Source of the DNA: Streptomyces sp. NBC_00376
Lineage (GTDB): Bacteria > Actinomycetota > Actinomycetes > Streptomycetales > Streptomycetaceae
Assembly: GCF_036077095.1 (NCBI RefSeq)
Contig: NZ_CP107960.1
Location: 1,240,001-1,304,000 of the forward strand
Length of the DNA: 64,000 nt
Direction of reading: 5' to 3'
The position numbers and the translations under genes were made by a program. Below, one piece after another: positions 40,510 to 48,909 of the stretch. The notes under the pieces were generated by a model. The model had not been told where the DNA came from. It saw only the letters and a list, made by a program, of their open reading frames with translations, and did no database searches. The number at the start of each line of letters is the position of its first letter. Position 1 is the stretch's first letter.

Positions 40510-41537
40510 GACTGGCACCTCGGCTTCCTGACCTCGATGCCGGTGGGCGGGGTGCTGCCGTCCTCGGTCGTCACTCCGCTGACCTTGGCCTCGCAGAGGT
40601 AGAGGTTGAGCCACGAGCCGTACGAGGTGAGCCTGCTGATCGCCGCCATCTTGGCCGGGGTCTTCTGCAGGAAGTTCTCGATCTGCGGGGTGCCCTTGCC
40701 CAACTGGTCGGAGAGACGGCCGAGTTGCTTGATGTCACTCTTGAGCGGTGCCCGGCCGTCCTCGAGGAGGTCCGCGGTGACGGTGGTGAGCGCGCCCATG
40801 GCGGTGACCGCCTTGCCGAGCGGTTTGCGGTCACCGGCGAATCCGGTGACGAGCTTCTGCAGGGTGACGACGAGGTCGTCGAAGCCGGCCTCGCGGTCGT
40901 TGACGGTCTTCAGGACCGTGTTGAGGTTCTTGATCACCTCGCCGATCACCTTGTCCTTGGCGGCGACCGTGCCGGTCAGCGAGCCGACGTGCGAGAGGAT
41001 GCTGTCCACGGTGCCGCCCTCGCCCTGGAGCACCTGGACGATGGAGCCGGCCAGCTGGTTGACGTCGGGCGGGGAGAGCCCTTCGAAGAGCGGCTGGAAG
41101 CCGTTGAAGAGCTGGGTGAGGTCGAGCGCCGGGGTGGTGCGGGAGACCGGGATGGTCGCTCCGGCGGCGAAGCTCCGTCCTACCGGCCCGGCCCCCTGGT
41201 CGAGGTCGATGTAGCGCTGGCCGACCATGTTGAGGTACTTGATCGAGGCGGTCACCGACGCGGGGAGCTTGCGCCCCTTGCGGACGGCGAAGCCGACCTC
41301 TGCCAGCCTCTTGTCGGCCACCCGGATGGACTCGACCTGTCCGACCTTGACCCCGGCTATCCGGACGCTGTCGCCGACGACCAGTCCGGTGGCATCGGTG
41401 AACCTGGCCTTGTACGTGGTGGTGTCGCCGATACCCGTATTGGCGATGGACAGCGCCAGCACACTGGTGGCCAGCACGGTCACCAGGATGAAGACGATGG
41501 ATTTCGCGAGCGGAGCGGCGAGAGAGCGGCGCTTCAC
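40506..41537 (-). CDS. mceB: MCE-family protein MceB
   Basis: A 343-residue Mce protein: anchor SIVFILVTVLATSVLALSIAN, MlaD domain at about 40-115 (TYKARFTDATGLVVGDSVRIAGVKVGQVESI), then helical segments (VNQLAGSIVQVLQGEGGTVDSILSHVGSLTGTVAAKD). The C-terminus has YLCEAKVSGV...RKPRCQ, again two cysteines. Together with MceA and MceC-F it would build one hetero-hexamer. Four-base overlaps on both sides. Confidence 0.9.
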   Translation of the reverse strand: MKRRSLAAPLAKSIVFILVTVLATSVLALSIANTGIGDTTTYKARFTDATGLVVGDSVRIAGVKVGQVESIRVADKRLAEVGFAVRKGRKLPASVTASIKYLNMVGQRYIDLDQGAGPVGRSFAAGATIPVSRTTPALDLTQLFNGFQPLFEGLSPPDVNQLAGSIVQVLQGEGGTVDSILSHVGSLTGTVAAKDKVIGEVIKNLNTVLKTVNDREAGFDDLVVTLQKLVTGFAGDRKPLGKAVTAMGALTTVTADLLEDGRAPLKSDIKQLGRLSDQLGKGTPQIENFLQKTPAKMAAISRLTSYGSWLNLYLCEAKVSGVTTEDGSTPPTGIEVRKPRCQS

Positions 41538-42847
41538 TTGAGCTTCACCTCCGCACCGCGGAAGGCCGGACCGATGAGCACGCTGCTCCAGTCGGGCAGG
41601 GTCTGCGGCTGTACCTTCAGTGAGGGAGCGACCAGCTCGTTGACGAGCCGGCTCTCCTGCGGGGAATTGGGCATGCCGAGACCGGACTTCGGGTCCGACG
41701 GTGCGGTGCCGGCCGGGTCTTCGGCGGGTGTGCCGCCGGGTGCGGTGACCGGCACCGCCGCGCGGGTGTCCGCGGTCGGTACGGCCTTGCCCACGTACGG
41801 CACGGAGTAGCAGTGCGGTCCGCCGGTCGCGTCGTAGACCGGGGTGTCCTTGCCGGGCACGTACTTGCCCTTGGACTTCACGGACTTGACGGTGACGTGG
41901 AGTCCGGGCCGGTCGGTGCCCTTCCCGAGCGCCTTGTCCATGGCCGGGACGAAACCGGCCAGGGTCCGCAGGGTGCAGGGGAATTCGGCGGAGTACTTCG
42001 CCAGCAGTTCCAGCGTCGGCCTGCTCTCGGCGGAGAGCCGGATCAGGTTGTCCTTGTTCTCCCGCAGGAACGAGGTGAGGTCCTGGGCGGAGGCGGTCGT
42101 GGACCCGTAGAGCCCGGCGAGCTGCGCCTGCTGTTCGGCGATGGTGCCGCTGGTGGTGGTGAAGTCGGTGAGTGCGTCGAGGATGTCGGGGGCGGCGTCC
42201 CCGTACACCTTGCTCACCTTGACGAGTTCCTTGATGTCGGCGTTGAGCGTGGGCAGCTGGGGGTTGAACTTCGCCAGGTGGGCGTCGAGCGTGGCGAGGG
42301 TGTCGCCGAGCTTCTCGCCGCGCCCCTGGAGGGCCTGGGAGACCGCGCCCAGGGTGGCGGCGAGCTTCTCCGGCTTGACCGCGGTCAGCAGCGGCAGGAC
42401 GTTGTCGAGGACTTCCTCCAGCTCGATGGCGTTGCTGGAGCGGTCCTGCGGAATGACGGAGCCGGCCCGCAGCGGCTGCGTGGAGGGCAGTTCGGGCGGT
42501 ACGAGGGCGACGAACCGTTCCCCGAAGAGCGTGGTGGGCAGCATCTGGGCCGTCACGTCGGCCGGGATCCGGTCGAGCTTGTCGGGGTCGATGGCCAGGG
42601 TGAGCCGGGCCCCTTTCCCGTCCGCGGAGATGTCGCGGACCTGGCCGACGACGACGCCGCGCAGCTTCACATCGGCGTTGTCGTGCATCTCGTTGCCGAC
42701 GCTGGAGGTGCGTACGGTCACGGTGGCGTCGTCGGTGAAGTCCTTCCGGTACACCGAGACCGACACCCAGACGAGTACGGCGGGTACGAGGAGGAAGGTG
42801 ACTCCGGCGAGTCTGCGGCGGACGGTCTGCGTCCGGTGGGAGTTCAT
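41534..42847 (-). CDS. mceA: MCE-family protein MceA
   Basis: A 437-residue Mce protein, the first of six. Anchor at about 10-33 (LAGVTFLLVPAVLVWVSVSVY), MlaD domain at about 40-118 (VTVRTSSVGNEMHDNADVKLRGVVVGQVRDI), helical region to about 320 with EFPCTLRTLAGFVPAMD, and a Pro/Ala-rich tail. Its ATG shares the A of the upstream permease stop (TGATG). The family imports lipids: cholesterol for mycobacterial Mce4, and a steroid-linked role has been proposed in Streptomyces. Confidence 0.92.
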   Translation of the reverse strand: MNSHRTQTVRRRLAGVTFLLVPAVLVWVSVSVYRKDFTDDATVTVRTSSVGNEMHDNADVKLRGVVVGQVRDISADGKGARLTLAIDPDKLDRIPADVTAQMLPTTLFGERFVALVPPELPSTQPLRAGSVIPQDRSSNAIELEEVLDNVLPLLTAVKPEKLAATLGAVSQALQGRGEKLGDTLATLDAHLAKFNPQLPTLNADIKELVKVSKVYGDAAPDILDALTDFTTTSGTIAEQQAQLAGLYGSTTASAQDLTSFLRENKDNLIRLSAESRPTLELLAKYSAEFPCTLRTLAGFVPAMDKALGKGTDRPGLHVTVKSVKSKGKYVPGKDTPVYDATGGPHCYSVPYVGKAVPTADTRAAVPVTAPGGTPAEDPAGTAPSDPKSGLGMPNSPQESRLVNELVAPSLKVQPQTLPDWSSVLIGPAFRGAEVKLK

Positions 42848-43650
42848 CAGCCGGCCACCTTCACCGTCGTGGTCGCGCCCCAGATGGCGAGGGAGAGGAA
42901 GAAGTCGGTGACGCTGATGAGCACGATGGCGTTGCGCACCGACCGCCCGACCGCGACGCCCACTCCGGCGGGCCCGCCTGTGGCGTGGAAGCCGTAGTAG
43001 CAGTGGGCGAGGATCACCATCACACTGAAGATCAGCACCTTGAGCACCGACAGCAGCACGTCGTCCGGGGAGAGGAAGAGATTGAAGTAGTGGTCGTACG
43101 TGCCCTCGGACTGGCCGTTGAACAGGACCGTGATGTACCGGGACGCCAGGTACGAGGAGAGCAGCCCGATCGCGTACAGCGGGATGATCGCGACGACCCC
43201 GGCGATGATCCGGGTGGAGACGAGGTACGGCATGGACCGCACCCCCATCGCCTCCAGGGCGTCGACCTCCTCGTTGATCCGCATCGCGCCGAGCTGGGCG
43301 GTGAAGCCCGCGCCGACGGTCGCGGAGAGTGCGAGTCCGGCGACAAGCGGGGCGATCTCGCGGGTGTTGAAGTAGGCGGAGATGAAGCCGGTGAAGGCTG
43401 AGGTGCCGATCTGGTTGAGGGCCGCATACCCCTGGAGACCGACGACGGTGCCGGTGAAGAGCGTCATCGCGACCATCACGCCGATGGTGCCGCCGATGAC
43501 ACCGAGTCCGCCGCTGCCGAAGGCCACTTCGGCCAGCAGCCGCTGGACCTCGCGCAGATAGCGGCGCAGGGTGCGGGGAACCCAGATCAACGCACGTACG
43601 TAGAAGGTGAGTTGTTCACCGGATCGGTCGAGCCAGCTGAGCATCGACAT
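42847..43650 (-). CDS. YrbE/MlaE-family ABC permease, second copy
   Basis: A 267-residue integral membrane permease of the MlaE family with about five or six helices (GGTIGVMVAMTLFTGTVVGLQG, IAPLVAGLALSATVGAGFTAQLG, IIAGVVAIIPLYAIGLLSSYLA, VLKVLIFSVMVILAHCYYGFHA, AIVLISVTDFFLSLAIWG). The conserved GAMRINEEVDALEAMGVRSMPYL loop contacts the ATPase. Corresponds to YrbE-B of mycobacterial mce operons. Starts 3 bases after the YrbE-A stop. Confidence 0.92.
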   Translation of the reverse strand: MSMLSWLDRSGEQLTFYVRALIWVPRTLRRYLREVQRLLAEVAFGSGGLGVIGGTIGVMVAMTLFTGTVVGLQGYAALNQIGTSAFTGFISAYFNTREIAPLVAGLALSATVGAGFTAQLGAMRINEEVDALEAMGVRSMPYLVSTRIIAGVVAIIPLYAIGLLSSYLASRYITVLFNGQSEGTYDHYFNLFLSPDDVLLSVLKVLIFSVMVILAHCYYGFHATGGPAGVGVAVGRSVRNAIVLISVTDFFLSLAIWGATTTVKVAG

Positions 43651-43653
43651 CGG

Positions 43654-44514
43654 TCAGCTCCCCTTCGCGGGGACGATCTGGAGGTAGATCGCCGTGAGGA
43701 CCGTGTTCACGAAGAACAGCAGCATGAAGGTGATGACGACGGACTGGTTCACCGCATCACCGACACCCTTGGGGCCGCCGCGCGGGTTGAGTCCCCGGTA
43801 GGCGGCGACGATGCCCGCGATGAAGCCGAAGATCAGCGCCTTGACCTCGCTGATGTACAGGTCGGGGAGCTGGGCGAGGGCGGAGAAGCTGGCCAGGTAG
43901 GCGCCGGGGGTGCCGTGCTGGAGGATCACGTTGAAGAAGTAGCCGCCGAGCGTGCCGACGACGGAGACGAGCCCGTTCAGCAGTACGGCGACCAGCATGG
44001 TGGCCAGGACGCGGGGGACGACGAGGCGCTGGATGGGCGAGACGCCCATGACCTCCATCGCGTCGAGTTCCTCGCGGATCTTCCGCGATCCGAGGTCCGC
44101 GCAGATGGCGGAGCCCGCAGCGCCGGAGATCAGCAGGGCCACGATGATGGGGCTGGCCTGCTGGATGACGGCGAGTACGCTGGCGCCGCCGGTGAACGAC
44201 TGCGCGCCGAGCTGCTGGGTCAGCGAGCCGACCTGGAGGGCGATGACCGCGCCGAACGGGATCGAGACGAGTGCGGCGGGCAGGATGGTGACGCTGGCGA
44301 CGAACCAGAACTGCTCGATGAACTCCCGTACCTGAAATGGACGTCGGAAGACCTCCCGGCTCACGGTCGCAGCGAGCGAGAAAAGCTTCCCGGTCTCGCG
44401 CAGCGGGGAGAGCAGCCGGTTCGGGGCCTTCTGCTCCGGCCGCTGGGACGCCGTCGCGCCGGCCGCCTCGGCCGGAGGCGGCTCGGGGGGCCGCACCGGC
44501 ATGGGGGCCGTCAC
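43654..44514 (-). CDS. YrbE/MlaE-family ABC permease, first copy
   Basis: A 286-residue MlaE-family permease, YrbE-A of the operon. A 45-residue cytoplasmic Pro/Ala-rich N-terminus precedes the helices (FWFVASVTILPAALVSIPFGAVIALQVG, ASPIIVALLISGAAGSAICADLGS). The ATPase-contact loop is SRKIREELDAMEVMGVSPIQRLVVPR. GTG start overlaps the ATPase stop (GTGA). It pairs with the second YrbE to form the membrane channel that feeds the Mce tunnel. Confidence 0.92.
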   Translation of the reverse strand: MTAPMPVRPPEPPPAEAAGATASQRPEQKAPNRLLSPLRETGKLFSLAATVSREVFRRPFQVREFIEQFWFVASVTILPAALVSIPFGAVIALQVGSLTQQLGAQSFTGGASVLAVIQQASPIIVALLISGAAGSAICADLGSRKIREELDAMEVMGVSPIQRLVVPRVLATMLVAVLLNGLVSVVGTLGGYFFNVILQHGTPGAYLASFSALAQLPDLYISEVKALIFGFIAGIVAAYRGLNPRGGPKGVGDAVNQSVVITFMLLFFVNTVLTAIYLQIVPAKGS

Positions 44515-45506
44515 AGGCGTTCACCGCCCACGGCCGGGGTGTAGCTCTTCATGATGGCCGTGCGGGCGGCCTCGGGCAGCTGGCCCATCATCGACAGGAC
44601 CCGTTCCCGGCGGCGCAACGCGGCCTGCCGGACGGGCATGCCGGGCGAGGGCTCCAGCTGGGGTACGACGGTGCGGGGCGCGTTGGCGGAGCTGATGCCG
44701 ACCCCGTAGCCGTTCATCTCCTCCTCGGCGAGGGTGGCGGCGTCCTTCTCCTCCGCCATCCCGATGGGCCCTTCGCGGCGTCCCGCGAGGAACTGGGAGA
44801 CGACCGGCATGTCGCTGGTGAGCAGCACCTCGCGCGGTCCGAAAGTGACGAGGTTGCGGCAGAAGAGCATCCCCATGTTGTCCGGGACGGTGGCCGCGAT
44901 GTCGAGGTTGTGGGTGACGATCAGCATCGTCGCGTCGATCTGCGCGTTGAGATCGATGAGCAGCTGGGAGATGTACGCGGTGCGGACCGGGTCGAGTCCG
45001 GAGTCCGGTTCGTCGCAGAGGATGATCTGCGGATCCAGGACGAGGGCGCGGGCCAGGCCGGCCCTCTTGCGCATTCCGCCGGAGATCTCGCCCGGCAGTT
45101 TGTCCTCGGCCCCGAGGAGGCCGACGATGTCGATCCGCTCCATGACGATCCGCCGGATCTCGGATTCCTTCTTGCGGGTGTGTTCACGCAAGGGGAAGGC
45201 GATGTTGTCGAAGAGCGACATCGATCCGAAGAGGGCGCCGTCCTGGAACATGAGCCCGAAGAGTTTCCGGGTCTCCATGATCTCGCGTTCCGGGCTGTTC
45301 ACCATGTCGACGCCATTGATGAGGACGCGACCCTGTTCCGGCTTCAGCAGACCGATGATGGATTTCAGGAAGACGGTCTTTCCGGTGCCGGAAGGCCCGA
45401 GCATCACGCTCACTTCTCCGGCGGGCAGTGTGAGGGTGACGTCCTGCCAGATGTTCTGCTTGCCGAAGGACTTCGTGAGGCCCTCGACTACTACTTCGAT
45501 TCCCAT
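44511..45506 (-). CDS. Mce transporter ABC ATPase (MlaF/MceG/Mkl type)
   Basis: A 331-residue cytoplasmic ABC ATPase. Walker A GPSGTGKT (37-44), signature SGGMRKRA (142-149) with the MlaF-type MRKR, Walker B IILCDE (161-166), and switch LIVTHNLDIAA. About 80 extra C-terminal residues follow the nucleotide-binding domain, as in mycobacterial MceG. In mycobacteria the ATPase is often encoded elsewhere; here it heads the operon. Start ATG with a strong GAAGGAGGG site; everything downstream to 32047 is on the same strand. Confidence 0.93.
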   Translation of the reverse strand: MGIEVVVEGLTKSFGKQNIWQDVTLTLPAGEVSVMLGPSGTGKTVFLKSIIGLLKPEQGRVLINGVDMVNSPEREIMETRKLFGLMFQDGALFGSMSLFDNIAFPLREHTRKKESEIRRIVMERIDIVGLLGAEDKLPGEISGGMRKRAGLARALVLDPQIILCDEPDSGLDPVRTAYISQLLIDLNAQIDATMLIVTHNLDIAATVPDNMGMLFCRNLVTFGPREVLLTSDMPVVSQFLAGRREGPIGMAEEKDAATLAEEEMNGYGVGISSANAPRTVVPQLEPSPGMPVRQAALRRRERVLSMMGQLPEAARTAIMKSYTPAVGGERL

Positions 45507-45681
45507 CGGCCCTCCTTCGAAGTTGTTGTGAACGAAGTCATCTGTCAGCGCTCCGGCTCCGATAAATGCAATGGCGGCTCGTCACACATGCACCAGGAGG
45601 CGCACGCTATGTCCGCCGAAACCGTCAGGGCAAGCCGTTGAGCAGCGGAAATCGACGAACCAGGTGCCGGGAGTGGATCAC

Positions 45682-45698
45682 TTGTCACTCATTGACAA
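45682..45698. promoter_or_regulatory. 17-bp inverted repeat TTGTCA-N5-TGACAA
   Basis: Perfect 6-bp arms around CTCAT, about 180 bases upstream of the mce ATPase start. The same half-sites in reverse order occur upstream of the DUF6801 gene (47731-47757). Candidate operator for a TetR/GntR-type regulator. Confidence 0.45.
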
Positions 45699-45897
45699 AT
45701 CAGCCGCCCGGCTTTGTTGAAACATGCGCAAGCACTCGGTGGAGAGGTGGGGGCCCACGGCCCGACGAGCCGGAGCCGCGGGGCACCGGCAAGCGGATGC
45801 CGGCGCATTCCTGTGCTGGCCATACGGGACGCTACGACTGAGTAACCTGACTCCGCAATACCGAAAGCCGAACTTTCTCCACGATGCCCGAGGGGCG

Positions 45898-45927
45898 GCG
45901 ATCACTTGTAAACGAGTGAGTGATCGC
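45898..45927. promoter_or_regulatory. 30-bp inverted repeat with 9-bp perfect arms
   Basis: GCGATCACT and AGTGATCGC pair perfectly around 12 bases. Within it a second, competing pair CACT/AGTG (45903-45906 and 45915-45918) encloses TGTAAACG. It is either an operator or a hairpin with two alternative forms. Confidence 0.5.
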
Positions 45928-46050
45928 CGGGAAAAACCTGTCCGGGAGTGATGAATTCCGAAGGACGCGGGAGATCGTCCACCCGGGGATTGGCACCTGC
46001 CGCACGTTCGGCGTCCACGAAGAAGCACACACCCGGCCGCGACAACGGCA

Positions 46051-46094
46051 CGGCCGCCGGCCCCGACCCTTGACGGGGTCGGGGCCGGCGGCCG
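46051..46094 (-). terminator. strong hairpin terminator of DUF6801 gene
   Basis: CGGCCGCCGGCCCCGACCC and its complement form a perfect 19-bp stem with a 6-base loop (TTGACG). It begins 14 bases after the stop codon of the DUF6801 gene. Confidence 0.9.
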
Positions 46095-46107
46095 GCGTCG
46101 AACGGGC

Positions 46108-47559
46108 TCAGCGTTCCGGAACGGGCTTCTTCGGGGGACAGTCCGGGCTGTCCGGGTTGCTGCCCACGCACAGGGGGGACTGCGTCATCTTGATGTAGTT
46201 TCCGCTACCGGAGATGGACGCCGTCAGCAGTGGTGACACGTCCTCGTCGACACCGCAGCCCGTGAATGCCGGGATATCGGTATCCCCACTCATCGTGCCG
46301 CCGCGGTTGACCGTGTATCCCGAGGGCGGATTGCCCGTACCGAATGCGTAGAGCGTCTGCTTGATCGGTTTGACCGTCCGGCAGTTGGAGCCCACGTCGA
46401 GGGGTTCGCCATTGACGCGGACATTGCTGATGGTGAGTTGGAACTCGGCGGTGACGGTCGTGTCCTCCGGGATCCTGGGGTCGGCGTTGTGGCTGACGGA
46501 CTTGATGAGGGCGGGCGGACCCACCTGGGTCATCACCATGGTCGCGGTCGTCGGCATGAATCCGTAGGTGAGGAATGTCCCCTGCGCCGGAGGCATTTGC
46601 CGACGCCCCTTGTAGTCGAATTCTGCTTCACTGAGCACCGTGAAGGTGTCCGTGCACGGATCTGCGGTGTACGTCTTCATCAGAATGACATTCAGATGTG
46701 CGGGCCCGAGCAGCGCCGCCGATTTGAGCTTCTTGACGTTCGTGAACCCTGCCACGTATGTCTCGGCCGGCGTGGGAATGGAAATCGGCGGAAAGGGGCA
46801 CGGTTCGGGATCGGGGTCGCCCTCCGCCCTGGCCGCGCGGCGGGCGTCGTTCAGCTTCTCCCGCTGGCTGGGCGGGAGCTTCCCGGCGAGGTCGGGCAGG
46901 TCGGGCAGGTCGGGGGTGGGCTCGACGGGCTTCTCCGACACCGGGCCGTCGATGGTGAAGGAAGCGAGTGTGGCGTCCGCTCCGTCCACGGGCCGGCACG
47001 CGACTTCGATGACGTCCGGTACGGCGGCCGAGCCGTCCTCTTTCAACGGGTTCAGAGCCAGCGTCAGGTCCGAGGCGGACAGGGTGGCGGTGCCGGGCGA
47101 GCCGAACGTGGCCGTCGGGACCGCGCCCGCGGCTTCGAGCCCGAGACTGTCCTGCCCGGCGATGTCCTGCGCGGGAGCCTGGAGCCCGGACCACTCGGCT
47201 ATGACGGACTTCTTCGACATGGCGTGCAGGACCTTCAGTTGCGCGACGGCCGACACGGCGGTGGCGTCGAGCTCTGCCAGCTCGTCCAGCGCGGCCTTCG
47301 GCAGATCGACCCGCACCGTCACATCGCGGGACTCCACCGGTCGGCCCACCGCGCCGCCTGCCGGGAATCGCCCCGCGACGACCGCCGCTATCGAATACGT
47401 ACCTTGCGGGGACCGGCAGTTGTAGTCGAGGGATATCTCCGTTCGCGGCGCATCGGCCATCGAATCCGCGCCCGGAAGAAAGGTGGCCGCGACGACCAGG
47501 AGGCCACCGGCGGCAATTCGCGCGGGCTGGCGAGTTGTCCAGCGCACGTTGCTTGCCAT
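46108..47559 (-). CDS. secreted DUF6801-like protein
   Basis: A 483-residue exported protein. Signal peptide 1-36 (IAAGGLLVVAATFLPGADSMADA). The segment SLDYNCRSPQGTYSIAAVVAGRFPAGGAVGRPVESRDVTVRVDLPKAALDEL (given by position 43-96) has the C..P / VG.P / VDLP pattern of DUF6801 proteins, which are Streptomyces-type cell-surface proteins of unknown role. A Pro/Asp linker (about 215-260) leads to a second Cys-containing beta-rich half ending VGSNPDSPDCPPKK. No catalytic motif. It is one of three consecutive secreted genes upstream of the mce operon on the same strand, so a link to substrate capture is possible but unproven. Confidence 0.78.
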   Translation of the reverse strand: MASNVRWTTRQPARIAAGGLLVVAATFLPGADSMADAPRTEISLDYNCRSPQGTYSIAAVVAGRFPAGGAVGRPVESRDVTVRVDLPKAALDELAELDATAVSAVAQLKVLHAMSKKSVIAEWSGLQAPAQDIAGQDSLGLEAAGAVPTATFGSPGTATLSASDLTLALNPLKEDGSAAVPDVIEVACRPVDGADATLASFTIDGPVSEKPVEPTPDLPDLPDLAGKLPPSQREKLNDARRAARAEGDPDPEPCPFPPISIPTPAETYVAGFTNVKKLKSAALLGPAHLNVILMKTYTADPCTDTFTVLSEAEFDYKGRRQMPPAQGTFLTYGFMPTTATMVMTQVGPPALIKSVSHNADPRIPEDTTVTAEFQLTISNVRVNGEPLDVGSNCRTVKPIKQTLYAFGTGNPPSGYTVNRGGTMSGDTDIPAFTGCGVDEDVSPLLTASISGSGNYIKMTQSPLCVGSNPDSPDCPPKKPVPER

Positions 47560-47730
47560 GTCTCGATACCTCCGGGAACTCGCGTTCAGAACTACGTGTG
47601 GATTTTTGATCCACCGGCAGCACCGCCAGACTTACCGAGCGGTACGGTACGCGCCGTGGCAACTGAGGGGAAGCAGTGAATCTTGAACGGTTCATGAGGC
47701 CCGACGACCGCTGTCATTCTTGACGATCCG

Positions 47731-47757
47731 TGACAATCGACGAACGGGAAATTGTCA
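47731..47757. promoter_or_regulatory. inverted repeat TGACAAT-N13-ATTGTCA
   Basis: Perfect 7-bp arms in the gap upstream of the DUF6801 gene. The half-site TTGTCA/TGACAA is shared with the palindrome before the mce ATPase gene, hinting at a common regulator. Confidence 0.4.
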
Positions 47758-47801
47758 GTTCTTGAGTGTCCCGCATGCGTCCCGGAGCACCGGCGCCACA
47801 C

Positions 47802-47840
47802 CGGATGGCCCGGCCATCACTGCCATGGCCGGGCCATCCG
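47802..47840 (-). terminator. hairpin terminator of secreted-protein gene
   Basis: CGGATGGCCCGGCCAT and its complement form a perfect 16-bp stem with a 7-base loop, starting 18 bases past the stop codon of the 228-residue protein gene. Confidence 0.88.
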
Positions 47841-47858
47841 CTCCGAGCGAGTGGTCCG

Positions 47859-48545
47859 TCAGCTGTAGGTGATGACGGGCGAGAGGCCGGAAGCGCTCTT
47901 GACGGTGTAGGTGCCCTTGAAGGTCGCCGTCGCACCGACGATCCCGCAGCCGCCGCCCACCTTGTTGCTGATGGTCAGTGTGCGCGGGCTGGTCGCGGCG
48001 GGCGCGACGGCGAGGGTGCCGTTGGCTCCCCCGGCAGTCGGGTTGTTGTACTGGCCGTCCACCGAGCCCGTCACCGTGAAGGTGCAGGGGCCGAGGACGC
48101 TGGAACCCGTGACCGTGGCCTTGATGTTGTCGATGTAGCCCGTGGTCAGACCGGTCGCGTTGGTACCGGCGCCCGCCGTGTAGCCGCCCGGCGTGTTGCC
48201 GTTGATCCGCCACGGACCGTTGGTGCCGGAGGTCTCGCTGGTGACGGTCCACGTACTGCTGAACGGACCGGTGCACGGCGCGTTGAACGTGGCCGTGGTG
48301 ATCTGGGCGAGCACGGGCCCGGCGACGGGCGAGGCCGGGGCGGTGCCGTTGGCCGTGGCGGTGGCGCACTTGATCTGGTTGCCGACGTTGTCGGTGAGGA
48401 TGGTCTGGCCGGCGGCACCGGTGAAGCTGCCCGTCGGCGCGATGTTCCAGGCCGCGGTGGGCCCGGCCATCGCCGAAGGAGCGGTCAGGGCGACCGCGGC
48501 GGCAGCGGCAGCGGCCGCCGCCAGGATGCTCGTCTTCTTCCGCAT
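47859..48545 (-). CDS. secreted protein of unknown function, 228 residues
   Basis: Signal peptide 1-27 (KKTSILAAAAAAAAAVALTAPSAMAG), then a Thr/Gly/Asn/Ala-rich beta-type domain of about 200 residues with four cysteines (IKCATA, NAPCTG, GPCTFT, GGCGIV) that may form two disulfides. No catalytic signature and no family I can name with confidence. It has its own terminator and a GGGAGAAG site, so it is probably monocistronic. Composition (Thr-, Ser-, Gly-rich, few charges) suits an abundant extracellular or spore-surface protein (inference). Confidence 0.8.
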   Translation of the reverse strand: MRKKTSILAAAAAAAAAVALTAPSAMAGPTAAWNIAPTGSFTGAAGQTILTDNVGNQIKCATATANGTAPASPVAGPVLAQITTATFNAPCTGPFSSTWTVTSETSGTNGPWRINGNTPGGYTAGAGTNATGLTTGYIDNIKATVTGSSVLGPCTFTVTGSVDGQYNNPTAGGANGTLAVAPAATSPRTLTISNKVGGGCGIVGATATFKGTYTVKSASGLSPVITYS

Positions 48546-48909
48546 AGAACTTCTCCCTTTTCCTGTCCCGTTGCTGAATCAGTGGGGTGCGACACAGAAG
48601 GAAAGGACAGTCACGACCCACCGTGGAATTTTCTTGGGGAGGTGCTCCCGCCGATGTGGCAGGCGGTTTGCTGATTCACCGGAAAATCTTCGGCCGCATC
48701 ATGCGTGCGACTGATTCCGGAGTAACCGATATTCCGCCGGATCGCTTTGCGCGAATTCAGGCGATGCCATTGATCGATGTGCGATTTCTTCCCGACTACC
48801 CGGCAGTACGTTACTCCACCTATTCGGAGTTGAGAAGAGATGCGACTCTTTCTTTCTTTCGCTCTGTATTCCGGCAGTACGGCGCACGCATGGCCGAGGA
48901 ATGCGGGCT
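48546..48909. other. AT-richer gap, no gene supported
   Basis: A stretch of about 360 bases with clearly lower GC than its surroundings (for example TTTCTTTCTTTCGC near 48850). A plus-strand frame crosses it and continues into the antisense of the next gene, but it has poor codon use and no family resemblance. It presumably holds the promoter of the 228-residue protein gene and the 3' flank of the next. Confidence 0.55.

Larger units (their letters stand above)
45507..46107. other. gap upstream of mce operon: promoter and hairpins, no gene supported
   Basis: About 600 bases with lower GC than the rest. It holds the presumed mce promoter, a TTGTCA/TGACAA palindrome, a 9-bp inverted repeat and the terminator of the next secreted-protein gene. 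A 10-codon frame at 45609 (MSAETVRASR) has a good GGAGG site but no other support. Confidence 0.6.

Noticed and set aside
45609..45641. Ten-codon frame MSAETVRASR with a good GGAGG site
   Set aside because: Too short, no leader-peptide hallmark and no downstream gene on that strand to regulate.
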